A stretch of DNA of 64,000 nt, from positions 20,121,563 through 20,185,562 of the forward strand of contig NC_071348.1 of the NCBI RefSeq assembly GCF_027744825.2, in the 5' to 3' direction. The notes beneath the pieces were generated by a model. That model ran no database searches, was not told the DNA's origin, and saw nothing but the letters and a program-made list of their open reading frames with translations. This document shows, piece after piece, positions 1 to 12,300 of this stretch. The first letter of the stretch is position 1; every line of letters starts with the position of its first letter. This DNA is from Synchiropus splendidus. Taxonomy: Eukaryota; Chordata; Actinopteri; Syngnathiformes; Callionymidae. Made by a program: the position numbers and the translations under genes.

Positions 1-361
1 CTGAGATTTGATGTGCAACTACAAGACAGACCCTTTCTGCTATAGTGGGAGGTGAAAATTTCATGTTCTGAAGCTTTATGCAAAGTTATGGCACAATGCG
101 TAAAATGCGTTTTCAGCCTGAGATAAGGTGGGTTCCCCAAGGCCAAACATAAAAATGTTGAAAGCTGTGGAAAAACACTTCAGACAGCTTAGATTTCATG
201 TGAAACTACTAAAAAGAACCTTTCTGCTATACTGGGTGGTGAAAATTTCATATTCTGAAGCTTCCCTGCAAAGTTATGGCACAATGCTGAAAACGCGTTT
301 TCAGCCTGAGATAAGGTGGGTTCCGGAACTCCAAACATAAAAATGTTGATAACTTTGGAAA
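1..361. repeat. Leading partial monomers
   Basis: About two monomers entering from beyond the left edge. The first contains the variants ACAAGACAGACC and AGCTTTATGCAAAG; the former recurs near 3196 and the latter near 1190, 2310 and 3064. No gene is present. Confidence 0.9.
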
Positions 362-1480
362 AACACCTCAGACAGCTTAGATTTGATGTGCAACTACTTT
401 AAAGACCTTTTCTGCTATTGTGGAACTTTAAAATGTCATTTTCTGAAGCTTCCCTGCAAAGTTATGGCACAATGCTGAAAACGCGTTTTCAGCCTGAGAT
501 AAGGTGGGTTCCGGAACGCCAAACGTAAAAATGTTGATCACTTTGGAAAGCCACTTCAGACAGCTTAGATTTAATCTGCAACTACTAGAAAGACCCTTTC
601 TGCTATAGTGGGAGGTGAAAATTTCATGTTCTAAAGCTTTATGAAAAGTTATGGCACAATGCAGAAAATGCGTTTTCTATAAGGTGCGATCCGGAACGCC
701 AAACATAAAAATGTTGATAACTTTCGAAAAACACTTTAGACAGCTTAGATTTGATGTGCAACTACTCGAAGGACCCTTTCTGCAATAGTGTCAGGTTAAA
801 ATTTCATGTTCTGAAGCTTCCCTCCAAAGTTATGGCACAATGCAGAAAACGCGTTTAAAGCCTGAGATAAGGTGGGTTCCGGATCGCCAAACATAAAAAT
901 GTTGATAACTTTGCAAAAACACTTCAAACAGCTTAGATTTGATGTGCAACTATTAGAAAAACCCTCTTTGCTATAGTGGGAGATGAAAATTTCATGTTAT
1001 GAAGCTTCCCTGCAAAGTTACGGCACAATGCAGAAATCACATTTTCAGACTGAGATAAGGTGGGTTCCAGAACGCCAAACATAAAAATGTTGATAACTTT
1101 GGAAAAACATTTCAGACAGCTTAGGTTTGATCTGCAACTACTAGAAAGACCCTTTCTGCTATAGTGGGAGGTGAAAATTTCATGTTCTGAAGCTTTATGC
1201 AAAGTTATGGCACAATGCGTAAAACGCGTTTTCAGCCTGAGATGAGGTCGATTCCGGAACGCCAAACATTAAAATGTTGATAACTTTGGAAAAACACTTC
1301 AGACAGCTTAGATTTGATGTGCAACTACTAGAAAGACCTTTTCTGCTATAGCGCAAGTTTAAAATTTCATGTTCTGAAGCTTCCCTGCAAAGTTATGGCA
1401 CAATGCAGAAAACTCGTTTTCTGCCTGAGATAAGGTCGATTCCGGTACGCCAAACACAAAAATGTTGATAACTTTGGGAA
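362..1480. repeat. Six-monomer block, copy 1 of a 1119 bp tandem duplication
   Basis: Positions here recur 1119 bp later with only a few visible substitutions, for example CTTTATGAAAAG near 634 versus CTTTAAGAAAAG, and TTTTCTGCCTG near 1428 versus TTTTCAGCCTG. 1119 is six units of 188 minus 9. The deficit is explained by a 7 bp deletion near 677 plus two 1 bp-short AGCTTTATG monomers. Boundaries are set where similarity to the partner starts and stops. Confidence 0.9.
670..690. repeat. Monomer with 7 bp internal deletion
   Basis: The consensus CGTTTTCAGCCTGAGATAAGG is reduced to CGTTTTCTATAAGG, followed by the unusual TGCGATCCGG. The same lesion recurs near 1796 (inside the duplication) and in related form near 9308, marking common descent of these copies. 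Confidence 0.85.
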
Positions 1481-2599
1481 AACACCTCAGACAGCTTAGA
1501 TTTGATGTGCAACTACTTTAAAGACCTTTTCTGCTATTGTGGAACTTTAAAATGTCATTTTCTGAAGCTTCCCTGCAAAGTTATGGCACAATGCTGAAAA
1601 CGCGTTTTCAGCCTGAGATAAGGTGGGTTCCGGAACGCCAAACGTAAAAATGTTGATCACTTTGGAAAGCCACTTCAGACAGCTTAGATTTAATCTGCAA
1701 CTACTAGAAAGACCCTTTCTGCTATAGTGGGAGGTGAAAATTTCATGTTCTAAAGCTTTAAGAAAAGTTATGGCACAATGCAGAAAATGCGTTTTCTATA
1801 AGGTGCGATCCGGAACGCCAAACATAAAAATGTTGATAACTTTCGAAAAACACTTTAGACAGCTTAGATTTGATGTGCAACTACTCGAAGGACCCTTTCT
1901 GCAATAGTGTCAGGTTAAAATTTCATGTTCTGAAGCTTCCCTCCAAAGTTATGGCACAATGCAGAAAACGCGTTTAAAGCCTGAGATAAGGTGGGTTCCG
2001 GATCGCCAAACATAAAAATGTTGATAACTTTGCAAAAACACTTCAAACAGCTTAGATTTGATGTGCAACTATTAGAAAAACCCTCTTTGCTATAGTGGGA
2101 GATGAAAATTTCATGTTATGAAGCTTCCCTGCAAAGTTACGGCACAATGCAGAAATCACATTTTCAGACTGAGATAAGGTGGGTTCCAGAACGCCAAACA
2201 TAAAAATGTTGATAACTTTGGAAAAACATTTCAGACAGCTTAGGTTTGATCTGCAACTACTAGAAAGACCCTTTCTGCTATAGTGGGAGGTGAAAATTTC
2301 ATGTTCTGAAGCTTTATGCAAAGTTATGGCACAATGCGTAAAACGCGTTTTCAGCCTGAGATGAGGTCGATTCCGGAACGCCAAACATTAAAATGTTGAT
2401 AACTTTGGAAAAACACTTCAGACAGCTTAGATTTGATGTGCAACTACTAGAAAGACCTTTTCTGCTATAGCGCAAGTTTAAAATTTCATGTTCTGAAGCT
2501 TCCCTGCAAAGTTATGGCACAATGCAGAAAACTCGTTTTCAGCCTGAGATAAGGTCGATTCCGGTACGCCAAACACAAAAATGTTGATAACTTTGGGAA
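1481..2599. repeat. Six-monomer block, copy 2 of the 1119 bp duplication
   Basis: Direct, abutting repeat of the preceding block. It shares rare variants such as CAACTACTTTAAAGACC, CACTTTGGAAAGCCAC, and the 7 bp-deleted monomer near 1796. Similarity ends near 2600-2610, where the next unit reads CAGACTGCTTAG instead of CAGACAGCTTAG. The close match suggests recent unequal exchange, or an assembly duplication that long reads should exclude. Confidence 0.9.
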
Positions 2600-4260
2600 A
2601 ACACCTCAGACTGCTTAGATTTGATGTGCAACTACTAGAAAGACCCTTTCTGATATAGTGGGAGTTGAAAATTCGATATTCCGAAGCTTCCCTGCAAAGT
2701 TATGGCACAATTCCGAAAACGCGTTTTCAGCCTGAGATAAGGTCGATTCCGGAACGCCAAACATAAAAAATATGATAACTTTTGAAATACACTTCAGACA
2801 GCTTAGATTTGATGTGCAAGTACTAGAAAGACCCTTTCTGCTATAGTGGGGGGTGAAAATTTCATGTTCTGAACCTTCGCTGCAAAGTTAAGGCACAGTG
2901 CAGAATACGCGTTTTCAGCCTGAGATATGGTCGATTCCGGAACGCCAAACATAAAAATGTTGATAACTTTGGAAAAACATTTCAGACAGCTTAGATTTGA
3001 TCTGCAACTACTAGAAAGACCTTTTCTGCTATAGTGGGAGGTGAAAATTTCATGTTCTGAAGCTTTATGCAAAGTTATGGCACAATGCGTAAAACGCGTT
3101 TTCAGCCTGAGATAAGGTCGATTACGGAATGCCAAACATGAAAATGTTGATAACTTTGGAAAAACACTTCAGACAGCTTCGATTTGATGTGCAACTACAA
3201 GACAGACCCTTTCTGCAACAGTGGGAGGTTAGAATTTCTTATTCTGAAGTTTCCTGCAAAGTTATGGCACAATGCAGAAAACGCGTTTTCAGCTTGAGAT
3301 AAGGTGGGTTCCCGAACGCCAAACATAAAAATGTTGAAAACTTTGGAAAAACACTTCAGACAGCTTAGATTTGATGAGCAACTACTAGAAAGACTCTTTC
3401 TGCTACAGTGGAAGTTTAAAATGTCATGTTCTGAAGCTTCCTCGCAAAGTTAAGGCACAATGCGGAAAAAAAGGTTTTCAGCCTGAGATAAAGTCGGTTC
3501 CGGAACGCCAAACATATAAATGTTGATAAATTTGGAAAAACACTACAGACAGCTTAGATTTGATGTCCAACTACTAGAAAGACCTTTTCTGCTATAGCGC
3601 AAGTTTAAAATTTCATGTTCTGAAGCTTCCCTGCAAAGTTATGGCAGAATGCGTAAATCGTGTTTTCAGCCTGAGATAAGGTCGATTCCCGAACGGCAAA
3701 CATAAAAGTGTTGATAACTTTGGAAAAACACTTCAGACAGCTTCGATTTGATGTGCACCTACTGGAAAGACCCTTTCTGCTATAGTGGGAGGTGAAATTT
3801 TCATGTTCTGAAGCTTCCTTGCAAAGTTATGGCACAATGCAGAAAACTCGTGTTCAGCCTCACATAACGTCAATTCCGGAACGCCAAACATAAAAATGTT
3901 AATAACTTCCGAAAAACACTTCAGACAGCTTAGATTTGATGTGCAACTACTAGAGAGACCCTTTATGCTATGGTGGGAGGTGAAAATGTCATGTTCTGAA
4001 GCTTCCCTGCAAAGTTATGGCACAATGCAGAAAACGCGTTTTCAGCCTGACAAAAGGTGGGTTCCGGAACGCCAAACATAAAAAAGTTGATAACTTTGGA
4101 AAAACACTTCACACAGCTTAGATTTGATGTGCAACTACTGGAAAGACCTGTTATGCTATAGTGGGAGGTTAAAATTTCATGTTCTGAAGCTTCCCTGCAA
4201 AGTTGTGGCACAATGCAGAAAACGCATTTTCAGCCTGACAAAAGGTGGGTTCCGGAACGC

Positions 4261-4525
4261 CAAACGTAAAAATGTTGATAACTTTGGAAAAACACTTCAG
4301 ACAGCTTAGATTTGATGTGCAACTACTAGAGAGACCCATTCTGCTATAGTGGGAGTTGAAAATTTCATGTTCTGAAGCTTCCCTGCAAAGTTATGGCACA
4401 TTGCAGAAAACGCGTTTTCAGCCTGAAATAAGGTCGATTCAGGAACGCCAAACACAAAAATGTTGAAAACTTTCAAAAAACACTTCAGACAGTTTAGATT
4501 TGAAGTGCAAGTACGAGAAAGACCC
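4261..4525. repeat. 265 bp block nearly identical to one 30.6 kb away
   Basis: This stretch matches 34904-35168 at an offset of 30643 bp (163 units minus 1). Only one difference was seen (ACTAGAGAGACC versus ACTAGAAAGACC). It shares rare features: CACATTGCAG, CCTGAAATAAGG, GATTCAGGAACG, CAAACACAAAAATG, CTTTCAAAAAACAC, CAGTTTAGATTTGAAG and CAAGTACGAG. Flanking sequence on both sides differs between the two sites. Confidence 0.88.
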
Positions 4526-7500
4526 ATTCTGCTATAATGGGAATTGACAATTTCATGTTCTGAAGCTTTCCTCCAAAGTTATGGCACAATGCAGAAAACG
4601 CGCTCACAGCCTGGGATAAGGTGGGTTCCGGAACGCCAAACATAAAAATGTTGATAACTTTGGAAAAACACTTCAGACAGCTAAGATTTGATGTGTAACT
4701 ACTCGAAAGACCCTTTCTGCTATGGTGGGAGGTGAAAATTTCATGTTCTGAAGCTTCCCTGCAATGTTATGGCACAATGCAGGAAACGCGTTTTCAGCCT
4801 GAGATAAGGTGGGTTTCAGAACGCCAAGCATAAAAATATTGATTACTTTGGAAAAACACTTCAGACAGCTTCGATTTGAAGTGCAACTACTAGAAAGACC
4901 CTTTCTGCGATAGTGGGAGGTGAAAATTTCATATTCTGCAGCTTTCCTGCAAAGTGATGGCACAATGCAGAAAATGCGTTTTCAGCCTTAGATAAGGTTG
5001 ATTCCGGAACGCCAAACATATAAATGTTGTTAACTTTGGAAAAACACCTCAGACAGCTTAGATGTGATGTGCTACTACTAGAAAGATCCTTTCTGATATA
5101 GTGGGAGCTGAAAATTTCATGTTCTGAAGCTTCCCTGCAAAGTTATGCCACAATGCATGAAACGCGTTTTCAGCCTGAGATAAGGTCGATTCCGGAACGC
5201 CAAAAATAAAAATGTTGATAACTTCGGAAAAACACTTCAAACAGCTCAGATTTGATGTGCAAGTACTAGAAAGACCCTTTCAGCTAAAGTGGGAGGTGAA
5301 CATTTCATGTTCTGAAGCTTCCCTGCAATGTTATGGCACAATGCAGAAAACGAGTTTTCAGCCTGAGATAAGGTGGATTCCGGAACGCCAAACATAAAAA
5401 TGTTGATAACTTTGGAGAAACACTTCAAACAGCTTCGATCTGATGTGCAACTACTAGAAAGACCCTTTTTGCAATAGTGGGAGGTGAAAATTTCATGTTG
5501 TGAAGCTTCCCTGCAAAGTTATGGCACAATGCGGAAAAAAAGGTTTTCAGCCTGAGATAAAGTCGATTCCGGAACGCCAAACATAAAAATGTTGATAGCT
5601 TTGGAAAAACACTTCAGACAGCTTAGATTTCACGTGAAACTACTAGAAAGACCCTTTCTGCCATTGTGGGAGGTGAAAATTTCATGTTCTGAAGCTTCAC
5701 GGCAAAGTTATGGAACAATGCGTGAAACGCGTTTTCAGCCTGTGATCAGGTCGATTCAGGAACATCAAACATAAAAAAGTTGATATCTTTTGAAATACAC
5801 TTCAGACCGCTTACAATTGATGTGCAACTACAAGAAAGACCCTTTCTGCTATAGTGGGAGGTGAAAATTTCATGTTCTGAAGCTTCCCTGCAAAGGTATG
5901 GCACAATGCAGAAAACGCGTTCTCAGCCTGAGATAAGGTCGATTCCGGAACGCCAAACGTAAAAATGTTGATAACTTTGGAAAAACACTTCAGACAGCTT
6001 AGATTTGATGTGCAACTACCAGAAAGACCTTTTCTGCTATAGTGGAAGTTTAAAATTTCATGTTCTGAAGCTCCCTTGCAAAGTCATGGCACAATGCGGA
6101 AAACACGTTTTCAGCCTGAGATAAAGTCGATTCCGGAACGCCAAAGATAACAATTTTGATAACTTTGGAAAAACACTTCAGACATCTCAGATTTCACGTG
6201 AAACTACTAGAAAGACCCTTTCGGCTATAGTGGGAGGTGAAAATTTCATGTTCTGAAGCTTTATGCAAAGTTGTGGCACAATGCGTAAAAAGCGTTTTCA
6301 GCCTGAGATAAGGTCGACTCCGGAACGCCAAACATAAAAATGTTGATAAGTTTGGAAAAACACTTCAGACAGCTTAGCTTTAATGTGCAACTACAAGAAA
6401 GACCGTTTCTGCTATTGTGGGAGGTGAAAATTCGATGTTCTGAAGCTTCCCTTCAAAGTTATGGCACCATGCGTAAATAGCGTTTTCAGCCTGAGATAAG
6501 GTCGATTCCGGAACGCCAAACATAAAAGTGTTGATAACTTTGAAAAGACACTTCAGACGGCTTAGATTTGATGTGCAACTACTAGAAAGACCCTTTCTAC
6601 TATAGCGGGAGGTTGAAAATTTCATGTTCTGAGGTTTCCCTTCAAAGTTACGGCACAATGCAGAAAACACATTTTCAGACTGAGATAAGATCGATTCTGG
6701 TACGCCAAACATAAAAATGTTGATAACTTTGGAAAAACACTTCAGACAGCTTAGATTTGATGTGCAACTACTGGAAAGACCCTTTCTGCTATAGTGGGAG
6801 TTGAAAATTTCATGTTCTGAAGCTTCCCTGCAAAGTTATGTCACAATGCAGAAAACGCGTTTTCAGCCTCACATAAGGTCAATTCCGGAACGCCAAACAT
6901 AAAAATGTTAATAACTTCGGAAAAACACTTCAGACAGCTTAGATTTGATGTGCAACTACGAGAAAGACCGTTTCTGCTATAGTGGGAGGTGAAAATTCGA
7001 TGTTCTGAAGCTTCCCTGCAAAGTTATGGCACCATGCGTAAAACGCGTCTTCAGCCTGAGATAAGGTCGATTCCGGAACGCCAAACATGAAAATGTTCAT
7101 TATTCTGGAAAAACACTTCAGACAGCTTAGATTTGATGGGCAACTACTAGAAAGACCATTTCTGCCATTGTGTGAGGTGAAAATTCGATGTTCTGATGCA
7201 TCCCTGCAAAGTTATGGCACAATGCAGAAAAAGCGTTTTCAGCCTGAGATAAAGTCAATTCCGGAACGCCAAACATAACAATTTTGATAACTTTGGAAAA
7301 AACATTTCAGACAGCTTAGATTTGATGTGCAACTACGAGAAAGACCCTTTCTGCTATTGTGGGACGTGAAAATTTCATGTTCTGAAGCTTCCTTGCAAAG
7401 TTATGGCACAATGCAGAAAACACGTCTTCAGCCTGAGATAAGATCGATTCCGGAACGCCAAACATAAAAAGGTTCATAATTCTGGAAAAACACTTCAGAC

Positions 7501-9300
7501 AGCTTAGATTTGATGTGCAACTACTAGAAAGACCATTTATACTATAGTGGGAGGTTAAAATGTCATGTTCTGAAGCTTCCCTGCAAAGTTATTGCACAAT
7601 GCAGAAAACGCGTTTTCAGCCAGAGATAAGGTGGGCTCCGGAACGCCAAACATGAAAATGTTGATAACTTTGGAAAACCACTTCAGACAGCTTAGATTTG
7701 TGGTGCAACTACTAGAAAGACCCTTTCTGCTATTGTGGGAGGTGAAAATTTCATGTTCCGAAGCTTTATGCAAAGTTTTGGCACAATGCGTAAAACGCGT
7801 TGTCAGCCTGAGATAAGGTCGATTCCGGAACGCCAAACATAAAAATGTTGATAACGTTGGAAAAACACTTCAGACAGCTTAGATTTGTTGTGCAACTACT
7901 AGAAAGACCCTTTCTGCTATAGTGGGAGGTGAAAATTTCATGTTCTGAAGCTTCCCTGCAAAGTTATGGGACAGTGCATAAAACGCGTTTTCAGCCTGAG
8001 ATAAGGTGGGTTCCGGAACGCCAAACAATAAAATGTTGATAACTTTGGAAAAACACTTCAGACAGCTTAGATTATATGTGCAACTACTAGAAAGACCCTT
8101 TCTGCTATAGTGAGAGGTGGAAATTTCATGTTCTGAAGCTTCCCTGCAAAGTCATGGCACAATGCATAAAACACGTCTTCAGCCTGAGATCAGGTCGATT
8201 CCGGAACGCCAAACATAAAAATGTTGATAACTTTGGAAAAACACTTCAGACAGCATAGATTTGATGTGCAACTACTAGAAAGACCCTTTCTGCTATAGTG
8301 GGAGGTGAAAATTTCATGTTCTGAAGCTTCCCTGCAAAGTTATGGCACAATGCAGAAAACGCATTTTCAGGCTGAGATAAGGTCGATTCCGGAACGCCAA
8401 ACATAAAAATGTTGTTAACTGTGGAAAAACACTTCAGACAGCTTAGATTTGATGTGCAACTACCAGAAAGACCCTTTCTACTATAGTGGCAGGTGAAAAT
8501 TTCATTTTCTGAAGCTTCCCTGCAAAGTTATGGCACAATACGTAAAACGCGTTTTGAGCCTGAGATAAGGTCGATTCCGGAACGCCAAACATAAAAGTGT
8601 TGATAATTCTGACAAAACACTTCAGACAGCTTTGATTTGATGTGCAACTACTAGAAAGACCCTTTCTGCTATAGTTGGAGGAGAATATTTCATGTTCTGA
8701 AGCTTCCCTGCAAAGTTACGGCTCAATGTAGAAAACGGGTTTTCAGCCTGAGATAAGGTGGGGTCCGGAACGCCAAACATAAAAAAGTTGATAACTTTGG
8801 AAAAACACTTCAGACAGCTTAGATTTGATGTGCAACTACTAGAAAGACCCTTTCTGCTATAGTGGGAGGTGAAATTTTCATGTTCTGAAGCTTTCCTCCA
8901 AAATTATGCCACAATGCAGAAAACGCGCTCACAGCCTGAGATAAGGTGGGTTCCGGAACGCCAAACATAAAAATGTTGATAACTTTGGAAGAACACTTCA
9001 GACAGCTTAGATTTGATGTGCAACTACTGGAAAGACCCTTTCTGCTATAGAGGGATTTGAAAATTTCATGTTCTGAGGCTTCCCTGCAAAGTTATGGCAC
9101 AATGCGAAAAACGCGTTTTCAGCCTCAGATAAGGTCGATTCCGGAACGCCAAACACAAAAATGTTGATAACTTTGGAAAAACACTTCAGACAGCTTAGAT
9201 TTGATGTGCAACTACTAGAAAGACCCTTTCTGCTATAGTGGGATGTTTAAATGTCATGTTCTGAAGCTTCCCTGCAAAGTTATGGCACAATGCAGAAAAG

Positions 9301-9321
9301 GCGTTTTCAATAAGGTGCGAT
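9301..9321. repeat. Monomer with 7 bp internal deletion (third site)
   Basis: CGTTTTCAATAAGGTGCGATCC lacks 7 bp relative to the consensus at the same place as the deletions near 677 and 1796, and shares the downstream TGCGATCCGG. Phase offsets confirm a 7 bp loss here: the sites 3644 and 10969 are 39 units minus 7 apart. Confidence 0.85.
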
Positions 9322-12300
9322 CCGGAACGCCAAACATAAAAATGTTGATAACTTTCGAAAAACACTTCAGACAGCTTAGATTTGATGTGCAACTACTAGA
9401 GAGACCCTTTATGCTATAGTGGGAGGAGAAAATTTCATGTTCTGAAGCTTCCCTGCAAAGTTATGGCACAATGCAGAAAACGCGTTTTGAGCCTGAGATA
9501 AGGTTGATTACGTAACGCCAAACATAAGACTGTTGATAACTTTGGAAAAACACTTCAGACAGGTTAGATTTGACGTGCAACTACAAGAAAGACCTTTTCT
9601 GCTATAGTGGGAGGTCAAAATTTCATGTTCTGAAGCTTCCCTGCAAAGTTATGGCACAATGCAGAAAGCGAGTTTTCAGCCTGAGATAAGGTGGGTTCCG
9701 GAACGCCAAACAAAAAAATATGATAACTTTGGGAAAACACTTCAGACAGCTTAGATTTGAAGTGAGACTACTAGAAAGACCCTTTCTGCTATAGTGGGTG
9801 TTGAAAATTTCATGTTCTGAAGCTTTCCTGCAAAGTTATGGCACAATGCGTAAAACGCGTTTTCAGCCTGAGATAAGGTTGATTCCGGAACGCCAAACAT
9901 AAGAATGTTGATAACTTTGGAAAAACTCTTCAGACAGCTTAGATTTGATGTGCAACTACTAGAAAGACTCTTTCTGCTGTAGTGGGAGGTGAAAATTTCA
10001 TGTTCTGAAGCTTTGCACCAAAGTTATGGCACAATGCGTAAAACTCGTTTTCAGCCTGAGATAAGGTCAATTCCAGAACGCCAAACATAAAAATGTTGAT
10101 AACTTTGGAAAAACACGTCAGACAGCTTAGATCTGATGTGCAACTACTAGAAAGACCCTTTCCGCGACAGTGGGAGGTGAAAAATTCATGTTCTGAAGCT
10201 TCCCAGCAAAGTTATGCCACAATTGAAGAAACGCGTTTTCAGCCTGAGATAAGGTCGATTCCGGAACGCCAAACATAAAAATGTTGATAACTTTCGAAAA
10301 ACACTTCAAACAGCTTAGATTTGATGAGCAACTACTAGAAAGACCCTTTCTGCTATAGTGGGAGTTGAAAATTTCATGTTCTGAAGCTTTCCTGCAAAGT
10401 TATGGCACAATGCGTAAAACGCGTTTTCAGCCTGAGATAAGGTTGATTCCGGAACGCCAAACATAAAAATGTTGATAACTTTCGAAAAACACTTCAAACA
10501 GCTTAGATTTGATGAGCAACTACTAGAAAGACCCTTTCTGCTATAGTGGGAGGAGAAAATTTCATGTTCTGAAGTCTCGCTGCAAAGTTATGGCACTATC
10601 CAGAAAACGCGTTTTCAGCCTGAGATAAGGTGGGTTCCAGAACGCCAAACATAAAAATATTGATAACTTTGGAAAAACACTTCAGACAGCTTAGATTTGA
10701 TGTGCAACTACGAGAAAGACCCTTTCTGGTATAGTGGGAGGTGAAAATTTCATGTTCTGGAGCTTACCTACAAAGTTTTGGCACAATGCAGAAAACGCGT
10801 TTTCAGCCTGAGATAAGGTCGATTCCGGAACGCCAAACATAAAAATATTGATAACTTTGGAAAAACAATTTCGACAGCTTAGATTTGATGTGCAACTACT
10901 AGAAAGACCCTTTCTGCTATAGTGGGAGCTGAAAATTTCATGTTCTGAAGCTTCCCTGCAAAGTGATGGCAGAATGCGTAAATCGTGTTTCCAGCCTGAG
11001 ATAAGGTCGATTCCGGAACGGCAAACATAAAAGTGTTGATAACTTTGGAAAAACACTTCAAACAGCTTAGATTTGATGTGCAACTACTAGAAAGACCCTT
11101 TCTGCTATAGTGGCAGGTTAAAATTTCAAGTTCTGAAGCATCCCTGTAAAGTTATGGCACAATGCAGAAAACACGTTTTCAGCCTGAGATAAGGTCGATT
11201 CCGGAAAGCCAAACATAAAAATGTTGATAACTTTGGAAAAACACTTCAGACAGCTTAGATTTGATGTGCAACTGCTGGAAAGAGCCTTTCTGCTATAGAG
11301 GAAGTTGAAAATTTCATGTTCTGAAGCTTCCCTGCAAAGTTATGCCACAATGCAAGAAATTCGTTTTCAGCCTGAGATAAGGTCGATTCCGGAACGCTAA
11401 ACATAAAAATATTGATAACTTTGGAAAAACACTTCAGACAGCTTAGATTTGATGTGCAACTACGAGAAAGACCCTTTCTGCTATCGTGGGAGGTGAAAAT
11501 ATCATGTTCTGAAGCTTCCCTGCAAAGTTATGGCACAATGCATAAAACGCGTTTTCAGCCTGAGATGAGGTTGATTTCAGAACGCCAAACATAAAAATGT
11601 TGATAACTCAGGAAAAACTCTACAGACAGCTTAGATTTGATGTGCAAGTACTAGATATACCCTTTCTGCTGAAGTGGGAGGTGAAAATTTCATGTTCTAA
11701 AGATTCCCTGCAAAGTTATGGCACAATGCAGAAAACGCGTTTTCGGCCTGAGATAAGGTCGATTCAGGAACACCAAACAAAAAAAATGTTGAAAACTTTG
11801 GAAAAACACTTCAGACAGCTTACATTTGATGTGCAACTACGAGAAAGACCCTTTCTGCTATAGTGGGAGGTAAAAATATCATTTTCTGAAGCTTCCCTGC
11901 AAAGTTATGGCACAATGCGTAAAACACGTTTTCAGCCTGAGATGAGGTTGATTTCAGAACGCCAAACATAAAAATGTTGATAACTTTGGAAAAACACTTC
12001 AGACAGCTTAGCTTTGATGTGCAACTACTAGAAAAACCCTTTCTGCTATAGTGGGATTTGAAAATTTCATGTTCTGAAGCTTCCCTGCAAAGTTATGGCA
12101 CAATGCAGAAATCGCGTTTTCAGACTGAGATAAGGTGCGTTCCAGAACGCCAAACATTAAAATGTTGATAACTTTGGAAAAACACTTCAGACAGCTTAGA
12201 TTTGATGTACAACTACGAGAAAGACCTATTCTGCTATAGCGCAAGTTCAAAATTTCATGTTCTGAAGCTTCCCTGCAAAGTTATGGCACTATGCAGAAAA

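Noticed and set aside
10691..11083. Longest open frame, 130 codons on the minus strand
   Set aside because: It spans just over two monomers and is open only because the usual stops are changed by ordinary substitutions. Its translation is two shifted readings of the repeat.
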